From the NCBI GenBank assembly GCA_002329675.1, contig DCUA01000132.1, forward strand, positions 15,710 to 25,500: 9,791 bases of DNA, written 5' to 3'. The position numbers and the translations under genes were made by a program. This document shows, piece after piece, positions 1-5,981 of the stretch. Position 1 is the first letter of the stretch. Every line of letters starts with the position of its first letter. The notes under the pieces were generated by a model that was given only the letters and a program-made list of their open reading frames with translations, had not been told where the DNA came from and made no database searches. The DNA is from Firmicutes bacterium UBA1426 (GTDB lineage Bacteria; Bacillota; Clostridia; Peptostreptococcales; Anaerovoracaceae).

Positions 1-105
1 CATGGAGTTGGAATGAGCCAGTGGGGCGCTAACGGAATGGCAAAGGCAGGCTATAACTATAAGGAAATATTGCAGCACTATTATCTCGGGGTTACAGTGG
101 AATGA
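1..105 (+). CDS. spoIID: SpoIID-family protein, C-terminal end (partial)
   Basis: Only the last 34 codons and the stop are present; the gene begins before the window. The visible peptide opens with HGVGMSQWGANGMAKAG, the C-terminal signature of the SpoIID/LytB family, and continues with a YKEIL..YYLG segment that usually closes these proteins. SpoIID is a peptidoglycan lytic transglycosylase of the engulfment machinery in sporulating Bacillota. Related family members occur outside sporulation, so the exact paralogue is uncertain from 34 residues. No terminator hairpin is visible between its stop and uvrC, so some read-through into uvrC is possible. Confidence 0.8.
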   Translation, partial: HGVGMSQWGANGMAKAGYNYKEILQHYYLGVTVE

Positions 106-116
106 TGTGATCCTCG

Positions 117-142
117 TTGATATGATCAAAATATGATATACT
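117..142 (+). promoter_or_regulatory. possible weak uvrC promoter with a small palindrome
   Basis: A TTGATA hexamer (117-122) and a TATACT hexamer (137-142) lie upstream of uvrC, but the spacing is only 14 nt, short for sigma-A. The first hexamer is part of a perfect TTGAT-ATG-ATCAA palindrome (117-129), which resembles an FNR site with a 3-nt instead of a 4-nt spacer. A promoter is likely somewhere in this A+T-rich stretch; this placement is tentative. Confidence 0.25.
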
Positions 143-175
143 GATTATTATTATTTACAGTAATGAGGACAAGCC

Positions 176-1681
176 ATGTTCGATATCAGAGAGAACCTGA
201 AAACCCTTCCGGATAAGCCGGGAGTCTATTTGCATAAGGACAAAACCGGAGAGATCATTTATGTGGGCAAAGCCATATCCCTTAAAAACCGGGTCAGGCA
301 GTATTTCCAGTCAAAATCCAATCTTGACCCTAAGGTTCGGGCTATGGTATCCCACATCGCGGAGTTCGAATACATCGTAACGGAAACAGAGATGGAGGCT
401 CTGCTCCTTGAGTCAAACCTGATTAAAAAGTATATGCCGAAATACAATGTTCTCCTCCGGGATGACAAGACCTTTCCTTATATTAAGGTTACTTTAGGAG
501 AACCCTGGCCGCGATTGGTTAAGACCAGGCGGATCATAGACGACGGAAGCCGCTATTTTGGGCCGTATACGGATGCCGCGGCGGTAACCCAACTCATCGA
601 TCTTCTGTCCGACATTTATGGGTTGAAGCGGTGTAGTGCAGGAAGCTTTCCCGAGGGCTTCAGACCTTGCCTGAATTATCATCTCAAGCAATGTCGGGGC
701 ATCTGTACCGGAGAGGTGGATCCGGCAGAATATCGGAGATCCGTGGAACATGCGGTGGAGTTTTTATCCGGGAATACAGGAAAAGTTCTCCGTTACCTGG
801 ATGAACAGATGGTACGGGAAGCAGAGGTCATGAATTATGAACGTGCAGCAGAGTACCGGGATAAAATAGCTGCGGTGAAAGCCATTCCCGATCAGGAGAA
901 GTTGGATGACTTCCTTTCAGATGTCAGGCGAAACAGAGTAAAAGTAGTCCGCCGTAAGGCAGAAGAGATGGCAAACAGGGAACGGGAAAAGCAAGAAGCC
1001 CTCAAAGTTGCCTTGCAGAAAGCCGGACTTGCCGGCATCGATAGGATCGAGGCCTATGACATCTCACATATTGCAGGAACGGACTCCGTAGGTGCGATGG
1101 TCGTTTTTGAGGAGGGGAAACCATCTCGCAAGAGCTATCGCAGGTTTCGCATTAAGACAGCACCGGGAGGGGGCGATACGGACAGCCTCCGAGAGGTAGT
1201 GTTCCGCCGGATCAACAGAGGGTTGGAGCAATCCCCCGGTTTCTTACCAATGCCGGATCTGCTGCTGATAGACGGGGGGACAAACCAGGTCAATGCAGTG
1301 GAGCAGGTACTGGCAGAAATGGAGGTCAGTATTCCCGTAGCGGGTATGGTCAAGGATGAAAAGCATAAAACCAGGGGATTAATATTACGGGGGGAAGAAA
1401 AGGACCTTCTCGATAATAGAGTCCTTCTTCGCTATATTTCAACGATACAAGAAGAAGTTCACCGATTTGCCATCGAGTATCACAGGGGTTTACGTTCGAA
1501 AAAGCTGAAGAAATCTGCCCTGGATGATGTTCCCGGTATCGGAGAGAAGAGAAAAGCGGCTCTGCTTAAGGAATTGGGCAGTATTGAAGCTATCGCTGCA
1601 GCGGATGTTCTGATTTTGGAGAAGATCCCCGGTATGAATCGAAAGGCAGCGGAGAGCGTAAAAAAGCATTTGAACAGTTGA
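176..1681 (+). CDS. uvrC: UvrC, nucleotide excision repair incision subunit (internally shortened)
   Basis: UvrC makes the two incisions on either side of a DNA lesion in complex with UvrB. In order: a GIY-YIG nuclease domain (residues about 11-95; GVY at 16-18, YVG at 29-31, R39, E79, N91); a cysteine cluster C153, C165, C173, C177 matching the [4Fe-4S] ligands described for UvrC; a UVR motif that binds UvrB (about 200-235); an RNase H-like nuclease domain with D295 (DISH), D366 (IDGG) and H429 as the expected DDH triad; and a helix-hairpin-helix domain (449-500). All catalytic residues are present. The protein is 501 aa against a usual 560-620. The shortfall lies between the UVR motif and DISH: only about 64 residues separate YRDKI and YDISH, against roughly 130-160 in well-known UvrCs. 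The frame is intact, so this is not a recent frameshift. The ATG is preceded by GAGGAC 5 nt upstream. Confidence 0.95.
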   Translation: MFDIRENLKTLPDKPGVYLHKDKTGEIIYVGKAISLKNRVRQYFQSKSNLDPKVRAMVSHIAEFEYIVTETEMEALLLESNLIKKYMPKYNVLLRDDKTFPYIKVTLGEPWPRLVKTRRIIDDGSRYFGPYTDAAAVTQLIDLLSDIYGLKRCSAGSFPEGFRPCLNYHLKQCRGICTGEVDPAEYRRSVEHAVEFLSGNTGKVLRYLDEQMVREAEVMNYERAAEYRDKIAAVKAIPDQEKLDDFLSDVRRNRVKVVRRKAEEMANREREKQEALKVALQKAGLAGIDRIEAYDISHIAGTDSVGAMVVFEEGKPSRKSYRRFRIKTAPGGGDTDSLREVVFRRINRGLEQSPGFLPMPDLLLIDGGTNQVNAVEQVLAEMEVSIPVAGMVKDEKHKTRGLILRGEEKDLLDNRVLLRYISTIQEEVHRFAIEYHRGLRSKKLKKSALDDVPGIGEKRKAALLKELGSIEAIAAADVLILEKIPGMNRKAAESVKKHLNS

Positions 1682-1718
1682 CAATTAAGGGGCGTTTTCA
1701 TGGTATCAAAGATTTTGA

Positions 1719-1747
1719 TTGTTAAAAAATCACGATAGTGTTATAGT
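1719..1747 (+). promoter_or_regulatory. sigma-A promoter for the DUF1292 gene
   Basis: TTGTTA (1719-1724), a 17-nt spacer and TATAGT (1742-1747), with a TGn extended -10 at 1739-1741. This predicts a leader of about 65 nt ahead of the downstream gene. A TATAAT at 1798-1803 lies too close to the ribosome binding site to serve as its -10. Confidence 0.55.
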
Positions 1748-1820
1748 TAGCTTATAGCGGGGTATCTTAATACTATAGGAACCCAACTGAGTAAGCGTAT
1801 AATTTTAGGAGGATATTTAT

Positions 1821-2150
1821 ATGACAGACAAAGACAAATGTGCCCCAGGCTGCTGCAGCGATGGTTGTGATTGCGGGCCGGACGAAGAATTCGAAATTAT
1901 GACTTTGGAATTCGACGATGGCAAAGAAGTAGAGTGCGAAGTAATGGGGATTTTTGATGTTGATGGTAAGGAGTACATTGCCTTATATGCAACTGATGGT
2001 TCCGACGAAGTATATCTCTATGGATACAAAGAACTTGATGATGAGGAAAACGATTGTGAACTCATCGACATTGAAGATGATGCAGAATATGAGAGAGTCT
2101 GTGCGGTATTTGAAGAAATCACCGGATGTGAAGAGGAAGAGGCAGAGTAA
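1821..2150 (+). CDS. DUF1292 (YrzB-like) acidic protein with Cys-rich N-terminus
   Basis: This 109-aa acidic protein matches the DUF1292 family from residue 24 on: a beta-rich core with a DDGKEVECEVMGIF..DGKEYIAL pattern, a YLYGYKE segment, then an IEDDAEYERVCAVFEE helix. The family is widespread in Bacillota and has no firmly assigned biochemical role. What is unusual is the N-terminal extension with five cysteines in twelve residues (C7, C11, C12, C16, C18), plus C39, C79, C94 and C103 in the body, suggesting metal binding or redox sensitivity; that is inference. The start is well supported by TAGGAGGA 8 nt upstream. The gene is monocistronic, with its own extended -10 promoter upstream and a strong hairpin terminator 16 nt after its stop. 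Confidence 0.85.
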   Translation: MTDKDKCAPGCCSDGCDCGPDEEFEIMTLEFDDGKEVECEVMGIFDVDGKEYIALYATDGSDEVYLYGYKELDDEENDCELIDIEDDAEYERVCAVFEEITGCEEEEAE

Positions 2151-2165
2151 GCCAAAGAAAGTAAA

Positions 2166-2197
2166 AAAGCCCGCTCACAGCGGGCTTTCACTTTTTT
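2166..2197. terminator. bidirectional intrinsic terminator
   Basis: A perfect 10-bp stem, AAAGCCCGCT (2166-2175) with AGCGGGCTTT (2179-2188), and a 3-nt loop. On the plus strand it is followed by six T (2192-2197). On the minus strand the A-run at 2163-2168 supplies the T tract, so it can end both the DUF1292 transcript and the convergent small-protein transcript. Confidence 0.9.
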
Positions 2198-2206
2198 GAC
2201 TAACTG

Positions 2207-2380
2207 TTAACCCCGGGACAAGCCGTTCTTTAAGAATAGAAACGCAACCAGGGCGCAGATCCCTGCATAGATGAAATTCGACTTATCGAAGTTGCCTCGA
2301 AAAATAGGCAGGGCAGCCACTATGGTAATTACTACAAAAAGCAGTCCTATAAGCAAGTATCGCTTTTTTTGCGAAGTCAT
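2207..2380 (-). CDS. small membrane protein, 57 aa, two predicted TM helices
   Basis: An open frame of 58 codons on the minus strand starts with MTSQKKRYLLIGLLF. It has a textbook ribosome binding site, TTAGGAGGGATT, about 9 nt before the ATG. The protein has a short basic N-terminus (KKR), a hydrophobic helix at about residues 8-25, a short polar loop with charged residues (RGNFDKSN, 28-35) and a second hydrophobic helix at about 36-50, ending KNGLSRG. That is a two-pass small membrane protein with both ends probably cytoplasmic. I recognise no family. It fills an otherwise empty 340-base gap, converges on the DUF1292 gene and ends at the shared terminator. Two overlapping TATGAT -10 candidates (minus strand, 2425-2435) sit upstream, without a clear -35. 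The strong Shine-Dalgarno sequence and membrane-like composition are the main support. Confidence 0.65.
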   Translation of the reverse strand: MTSQKKRYLLIGLLFVVITIVAALPIFRGNFDKSNFIYAGICALVAFLFLKNGLSRG

Positions 2381-2443
2381 AACAGAAATCCCTCCTAATA
2401 TCCGAATGATACGATCACTGTCCTATCATATCATAAGTTGGCA

Positions 2444-2472
2444 TTGAAGGAAAGAAGCGATTACTATATAAT
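2444..2472 (+). promoter_or_regulatory. sigma-A promoter for the COG2509 flavoprotein gene
   Basis: TTGAAG (2444-2449), a 17-nt spacer and a perfect TATAAT (2467-2472), giving a short leader of about 20 nt before the GGAGG ribosome binding site. Confidence 0.75.
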
Positions 2473-2500
2473 ACACACGTAATACTTTTGGAGGTTGATT

Positions 2501-3877
2501 ATGAAAGAGTATGATATCATTATCGTTGGTGCTGGAGCCGGTGGAGTCTTCATGTCCTACGAGTTTACAAAATTAAATATAAACGCCAAAATCCTGATGA
2601 TCGATAAGGGCGGGGATCTCAGCCGCAGGAAGTGTCCTATCAATATGGGAAAGACGCCCACCTGCATCAAGTGTTCCCCCTGTCACATCATGAACGGTTA
2701 TGGTGGCGCCGGTACGCTTTCCGACGGCAAATACAACATAACCACACAGTTTGGCGGCGAGCTGCACTCCTACGTAGGGGTGGAAAAGGCTATGGAAATG
2801 ATGGAGTATGTGGACAAGGTACTCTGCGATATGGGCGGTTCGGAGGCAAAGCTCTACACCACATCCAACTCCGATCTGAAGAGGATAGCCCTGCAGCATA
2901 ATCTTCACCTGCTTGACGCCAAGGTCCGGCATTTAGGCACCGATCGAAATTTCAAGATTCTGGAGAATATCTACAACTACTCAAAAAACAAGGTGGATAT
3001 GCTGTTTAATACACAGGCTACAGATGTTGAGCGGCTTGATGAGGGCTTCATCGTAGTTACAGAAAAAGGTGAGAGATTTAAGTGTCGGCATCTGGTGCTT
3101 GCCACCGGCCGATCGGGCTCCAAGTGGATTTCCGACATCTGCGAGAAGGTGGGGGTAAACCTCACGAGAAACCGCGTGGATATCGGCGTCCGGGTAGAGC
3201 TTCCCGCTGTGATCTTCAAGCACATTACCGATGATGTATACGAGAGTAAGCTTGTCTACAAGACTGATAAATACAACGATATGGTCAGGACATTCTGCAT
3301 GAATCCCTACGGAGAAGTAGTTGCAGAGAATACCAACGGTATCGTCACCGTTAACGGTCACAGCTACTCAGATCCTTCCCTGCATACAGAGAACACGAAC
3401 TTTGCATTGCTGGTATCCAATAAATTCACAGAGCCCTTTAAGGACAGCAACGGCTATGGCGAATCCATAGCCAGGCTTTCCAATATGTTGGGCGGAGGAG
3501 TCCTCTTGCAGAGGTTCGGAGACCTTGTAAAAGGTCGTAGAAGCAGTGCCCGCAGAATGGAGAAGTGTTTCACAAGACCCACTCTGAAAGCGACACCCGG
3601 GGATCTTTCTCTGGTCATTCCGAAGAGGCAGCTGGACAATATCATTGAGATGGTCTATGCCTTGGATCAGATCGCACCTGGAACAGCTAACGAAGATACC
3701 CTGCTCTACGGTGTGGAGGTGAAATTCTACAACTCCAAGGTCGATGTAGACGAGAATATGGAAACAAAGATCAAAGGGCTGTATGCCCTGGGTGATGGAT
3801 CCGGCGTGACCCATTCCCTGTCCCAGGCGTCAGCCAGTGGTGTGCTGACAGCGCGGGTATTGGCGGAAAAATATTAA
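2501..3877 (+). CDS. FAD-dependent dehydrogenase, COG2509 family
   Basis: A 458-aa flavoprotein. The N-terminus has a Rossmann dinucleotide-binding motif GAGAGG (residues 10-15) followed by an acidic strand end (MIDK, 33-36). The middle has the family signature GYGGAGTLSDGKYN (66-79). The C-terminus carries the second FAD-contacting segment, GLYALGDGSGVTHSLSQASASG. This matches the COG2509 'uncharacterised FAD-dependent dehydrogenase' group, whose substrate is unknown; a role in reducing a polycyclic or quinone-like substrate cannot be inferred from the sequence. Between the two FAD signatures are four cysteines, C45, C55, C58 and C61, spaced like a metal or Fe-S knuckle. The start chosen is ATG 2501, with TTTTGGAGG ending 6 nt upstream; an in-frame TTG at 2495 abuts the Shine-Dalgarno sequence and is unlikely. 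The gene stands alone, with its own promoter and terminator. Confidence 0.88.
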   Translation: MKEYDIIIVGAGAGGVFMSYEFTKLNINAKILMIDKGGDLSRRKCPINMGKTPTCIKCSPCHIMNGYGGAGTLSDGKYNITTQFGGELHSYVGVEKAMEMMEYVDKVLCDMGGSEAKLYTTSNSDLKRIALQHNLHLLDAKVRHLGTDRNFKILENIYNYSKNKVDMLFNTQATDVERLDEGFIVVTEKGERFKCRHLVLATGRSGSKWISDICEKVGVNLTRNRVDIGVRVELPAVIFKHITDDVYESKLVYKTDKYNDMVRTFCMNPYGEVVAENTNGIVTVNGHSYSDPSLHTENTNFALLVSNKFTEPFKDSNGYGESIARLSNMLGGGVLLQRFGDLVKGRRSSARRMEKCFTRPTLKATPGDLSLVIPKRQLDNIIEMVYALDQIAPGTANEDTLLYGVEVKFYNSKVDVDENMETKIKGLYALGDGSGVTHSLSQASASGVLTARVLAEKY

Positions 3878-3888
3878 GGATCGCATGT

Positions 3889-3927
3889 CAGGTCTCTTTT
3901 GGGAAACTCCGAAAGAGACCTGTTTTT
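3889..3927 (+). terminator. intrinsic terminator after the COG2509 gene
   Basis: A perfect 11-bp stem, CAGGTCTCTTT (3889-3899) with AAAGAGACCTG (3912-3922), and a 12-nt loop, followed by TTTTT (3923-3927). It starts 11 nt after the stop codon. It lacks a T tract on the minus strand, so it is not an obvious terminator for the convergent gene. Confidence 0.9.
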
Positions 3928-3954
3928 ATCATGATAAGTTTTTCCACCTATAGT

Positions 3955-4302
3955 TCAACCTGCTCTTGTACCATTTGGGACCGGTTTTTCCGGTTGCGCT
4001 AAAACAGGGGTTATTCCATCCGCATATCCAATATCAAACAACATCCCTTCGGATATCTCACCAAACATTTTTCTGGGCTCTAAATTAACGATAAATAATG
4101 CCTGCTTTCCTTCGATCTCTTTTACGTTCTCACGTTCCTTCTTCATACCGACTAATATAGATCTCATAAAATCTCCAAAGTCTACCGATAATTTGACCAT
4201 TTTATCAGACTTTACAATATCATCAACAGAAACAATCGTACCGACACGTATGTCTACTCTTTCGATCAGCTCCATATCGATCGCAGGTTTGATTTCTACC
4301 AT
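3955..4302 (-). CDS. stand-alone tRNA-binding domain protein (CsaA / MetRS C-terminal-like)
   Basis: A 115-aa protein made of a single OB-fold tRNA-binding domain of the EMAP-II / MetRS C-terminal / CsaA type. Hallmarks are DIRVGTIVSVDDIVKSDKMVKLSVDFG (about 17-43, the beta1-beta2 signature with the conserved RVG and SDK), SILVGMKKE (about 48-56), FIVNLEPRKMFGEISEGMLF (about 70-89, the N-L-x-P-R-K-x-x-G-x-x-S-x-G-M core) and a C-terminal PVPNGTRAG. Such domains bind the outer corner of tRNA; free-standing copies are proposed tRNA chaperones or protein-export helpers (CsaA). Which applies here is not decidable. The ATG at 4302 has AAAAGGAG 9 nt upstream. It is transcribed alone from a minus-strand promoter and converges on the flavoprotein gene. 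Confidence 0.88.
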   Translation of the reverse strand: MVEIKPAIDMELIERVDIRVGTIVSVDDIVKSDKMVKLSVDFGDFMRSILVGMKKERENVKEIEGKQALFIVNLEPRKMFGEISEGMLFDIGYADGITPVLAQPEKPVPNGTRAG

Positions 4303-4343
4303 TGCATATTTCTCCTTTTTCCAAGATTATGTTTTGTACCTTC

Positions 4344-4372
4344 ATGTTACCAGTTTTCTGTCGTTTTGTTAA
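4344..4372 (-). promoter_or_regulatory. sigma-A promoter for the tRNA-binding protein gene
   Basis: On the minus strand: TTAACA (4372-4367), a 17-nt spacer and TAACAT (4349-4344), with a TGn extended -10 directly upstream. It is well placed to transcribe the minus-strand gene starting at 4302. Confidence 0.6.
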
Positions 4373-4394
4373 GGAGATGTCCGAACCCCCTTTT

Positions 4395-4422
4395 TGTGCA
4401 AAATATTGAGTTGTGTGTGGAT
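4395..4422 (+). repeat. repeat copy A (direct)
   Basis: First of three copies of a 27-28 bp repeat with core GCAAAATATTGAGTT, followed in this copy by GTGTGTGGAT. It is 51 nt upstream of copy B, start to start. No gene is credible in the surrounding 4303-4696 interval; a 66-codon open frame across it has no ribosome binding site and only reflects the repeat. Confidence 0.85.
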
Positions 4423-4445
4423 CAAAAGTTGTAAACGATCCCTAC

Positions 4446-4472
4446 TGTGCAAAATATTGAGTTATGAGTGGA
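4446..4472 (+). repeat. repeat copy B (direct)
   Basis: Second direct copy, differing from copy A at 2 of 27 positions (GTTATGAG in place of GTTGTGTG). The 23 nt between A and B show no internal repetition. Confidence 0.85.
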
Positions 4473-4495
4473 ATCTCAAGGTTAAACCTCTCATA

Positions 4496-4523
4496 ATCCA
4501 CACACAACTCGATTTTTTGCTCA
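4496..4523 (-). repeat. repeat copy C (inverted)
   Basis: Third copy in the opposite orientation, matching the reverse complement of copy A at 25 of 28 positions. In RNA it could pair with A or with the nearer copy B, and the paired arm ends in a T-rich run (4512-4518), so a terminator-like fold is possible on the plus strand. The inverted copy argues against a CRISPR array. Confidence 0.8.
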
Positions 4524-4580
4524 TTTTTCCTGCTATTATTGATAAGGTTGGTCAAGTCCGCCTTTCAATTATTTATCCGG

Positions 4581-4597
4581 CTTTCACATGGTGAAAG
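4581..4597. repeat. small palindrome CTTTCAC-ATG-GTGAAAG
   Basis: A perfect 7-bp inverted repeat with a 3-nt centre, about 40 nt upstream of the best -10 for the 62-aa gene. It could be an operator for a dimeric regulator or a short RNA hairpin; the sequence does not decide. Confidence 0.4.
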
Positions 4598-4610
4598 AGT
4601 GTTGTTTCTT

Positions 4611-4641
4611 TTGTCAAATGCTGCAAATAGCCGAATATAAT
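4611..4641 (+). promoter_or_regulatory. possible promoter for the 62-aa helical protein gene
   Basis: TTGTCA (4611-4616) and a perfect TATAAT (4636-4641), with a 19-nt spacer longer than ideal. Unlike the two operons downstream, no FNR-type box with the 22-nt spacing lies ahead of this -10. Confidence 0.4.
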
Positions 4642-4696
4642 TCACAGAAATAGCAAAATATAAACAGCAGAGTATTTAACACAAGGAGGAATTGCT

Positions 4697-4885
4697 ATGG
4701 ATATGACGACCGAAGATATATTGAAGAAGGCATTGCTTGATACCCAGGAAAAGGTTCGGGATTTCATGCATTATACCCGGGAAATGAAGAGTGAAGAGCT
4801 ACGGACTTTCTTTAAGGAGGCCGCTGAGGAGGAGGGAATGCAGGCACGAAAGCTTCAGCAGTTTCTCGGTGAGATAAGGAGTTAG
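4697..4885 (+). CDS. 62-aa helical protein, ferritin-like half-bundle (hypothetical)
   Basis: A small acidic protein predicted as two amphipathic helices (about residues 4-30 and 32-59) joined by a short turn at MKSEE. The pattern, with glutamates and aromatics in helix 1 (QEKVRDFMHY) and a FFKEAAEEEGMQA stretch in helix 2, resembles one half of a rubrerythrin/ferritin-like four-helix bundle that could dimerise into a full bundle. The usual ExxH ligand pair is not complete: the EEEGMQA segment has no histidine, so iron binding is doubtful. It is a real gene on the strength of AAGGAGG 7 nt before the ATG. It sits about 110 nt upstream of the RIC gene, with a separate FNR-type promoter between them. 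The function is unknown; an iron or redox link is suggested only by neighbourhood. Confidence 0.75.
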   Translation: MDMTTEDILKKALLDTQEKVRDFMHYTREMKSEELRTFFKEAAEEEGMQARKLQQFLGEIRS

Positions 4886-4908
4886 ATTCGCCGAACAAAA
4901 ACGCAAAA

Positions 4909-4950
4909 TTGATTTAGGTCAAGGTTTTTCTCCTTACCATGCATTAGAAT
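4909..4950 (+). promoter_or_regulatory. FNR-type class II promoter for the RIC operon
   Basis: An FNR-like box TTGAT-TTAG-GTCAA (4909-4922; 9 of 10 half-site bases match TTGAT/ATCAA), then 22 nt, then a TAGAAT -10 hexamer (4945-4950). If transcription starts near 4957, the box is centred at -41.5, the class II position for FNR/CRP activators. There is no good -35 hexamer, as expected for an activator-dependent promoter. Confidence 0.75.
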
Positions 4951-4994
4951 ACAAGCATCAAAAGACGTAAACAAAGGTGAAAGGAGAGAATCCA

Positions 4995-5693
4995 ATGAAA
5001 CAGACCATAACAATAAATGGCCAGACAAAGCTTGGCGAACTCGTAACATTTTTCCCCGCGATCACATCCCGATTAAATGAACTCCACATTGATTACTGCT
5101 GTCAGGGAGACCGTTCCCTCGATGCAGCAATAGTAGAAGCAGGGTTGACACCTGATTTCATCGCTGAAGTACAGAATGCCTACAGTGACTATTTAGCAAG
5201 GCCGAGCAAAGACCTGCCGGTAACAGAACTTTCCGATGAGGAACTGATCGACCTGATCCTCGATACCCATCATCTGACGGAACGTGCTTTGTGGAAAGAG
5301 CTGGATAAGCTTGTCAATTTAATTTTGTTGGTGCATTATGAACATGGTAAAGAGTTGATGCTGAATATCCATCGAAGCTTTAGCGAGCTCAAAATGGAAT
5401 TGGAAGAGCACTTCGCAAAAGAGGAGAAAGAATTGTTCCCGGCGATGCTTAAGGAAGACAAAACCCCCGAGGATATTGCAGCCATACGTGATTTCATCAA
5501 TGAACTGGAAGGTGAGCACGATGGCGCCGGGAAAATAATAAAGCGTTTAATAAAGGAAACAAACGACTTTACTCCACCGGAGTATGCTTGCCCTACGGTG
5601 AAAGCCGTTTATCAGAAGCTCCACGAGTTAGTGGATGATGTTTTCCTGCATATCGCTAAGGAAAACAGCGTTCTGTTCAAACGTTACCAATAG
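4995..5693 (+). CDS. ric: RIC/ScdA/YtfE-family di-iron protein, repair of iron-sulfur centres
   Basis: A 232-aa protein with the two-part layout of the RIC (repair of iron centres) family. Residues 1-65 are the ScdA N-terminal (DUF542) domain, with FPAITSRLNELHIDYCCQG containing the conserved double cysteine C35-C36. Residues about 85-230 are a hemerythrin-like four-helix domain with candidate iron ligands H92 or H93, H114 or H117, H139-x3-E143, H175 and H219-x3-E223, which match the YtfE ligand pattern. These proteins help restore Fe-S clusters damaged by nitric oxide or peroxide, and YtfE has been linked to NO chemistry at its di-iron site. The ATG at 4995 is preferred because AAGGAG lies 8 nt upstream; a GTG at 4977 has no such site. 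It is followed after 56 nt by an HMA protein gene with no promoter or terminator between, so the two are probably co-transcribed from the FNR-type promoter. Confidence 0.93.
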   Translation: MKQTITINGQTKLGELVTFFPAITSRLNELHIDYCCQGDRSLDAAIVEAGLTPDFIAEVQNAYSDYLARPSKDLPVTELSDEELIDLILDTHHLTERALWKELDKLVNLILLVHYEHGKELMLNIHRSFSELKMELEEHFAKEEKELFPAMLKEDKTPEDIAAIRDFINELEGEHDGAGKIIKRLIKETNDFTPPEYACPTVKAVYQKLHELVDDVFLHIAKENSVLFKRYQ

Positions 5694-5749
5694 TTATTGC
5701 AGGCATTTGCGCTTTGATGGGTGTCTTTGATACGAGAGGAGTGAAAAAG

Positions 5750-5971
5750 ATGGCAAAAGCAGAATTTCAGTTGGAACCATTGACCTGTCCTACCTGTGTG
5801 AAGAAGATCGAAACTGCGCTGGCGAAGTCCAAGGGAATTGACACGGTAAAAGTACTGTTCAACTCCAGCAAGGTGAAAACGGAGTTTGATGATACACAGA
5901 TCAGTGGAGAGAAGCAGAAGCTCATTATTGAAAACCTTGGCTACACAGTACTGAGTTCGAAAACCTCTTAA
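5750..5971 (+). CDS. stand-alone HMA (heavy-metal-associated) domain protein 1
   Basis: A 73-aa protein consisting of one HMA ferredoxin-like fold. The metal site is T-CPTC with C13 and C16, followed by the helix VKKIETALAKSKGI, strands VKVLFNSSKVKTEFDD and a C-terminal ENLGYTVLS. Small CopZ-like proteins of this type bind soft or transition metals through the CxxC pair and hand them to a P-type ATPase. The motif departs from the usual GMxCxxC, since PL replaces GM, and the metal is unknown. The start at 5750 has GAGGAG 8 nt upstream; an in-frame ATG 36 nt earlier lacks a good site. It is second in the RIC operon and ends at a strong terminator. It is paralogous to the HMA protein at 6146: CxxC at the same residues and shared F6, P10, L11, TEFD and GY. 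Confidence 0.88.
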   Translation: MAKAEFQLEPLTCPTCVKKIETALAKSKGIDTVKVLFNSSKVKTEFDDTQISGEKQKLIIENLGYTVLSSKTS

Positions 5972-5981
5972 ATGAGCATTC

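Noticed and set aside
1798..1803. TATAAT as the -10 of the DUF1292 gene
   Set aside because: It is 4 nt from the Shine-Dalgarno sequence, so transcription would start inside the ribosome binding site; the promoter at 1719-1747 is better.
3368..3814. 148-codon minus-strand frame inside the flavoprotein gene
   Set aside because: It is antisense to a well-supported COG2509 gene and shows no family resemblance or ribosome binding site.
4395..4523. Repeat-spacer-repeat layout (28 bp repeats, 23 bp spacer) suggesting a CRISPR array
   Set aside because: Only two direct copies, the third is inverted, and no cas genes are nearby.
4538..4554. TTGAT...GTCAA pair as a third FNR site
   Set aside because: The half-sites are separated by 7 nt, which an FNR-type dimer should not accept, and no -10 lies 22 nt downstream.
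4394..4594. 66-codon open frame on the plus strand
   Set aside because: It lies across the repeat copies, has no ribosome binding site and its peptide repeats simply echo the DNA repeat.
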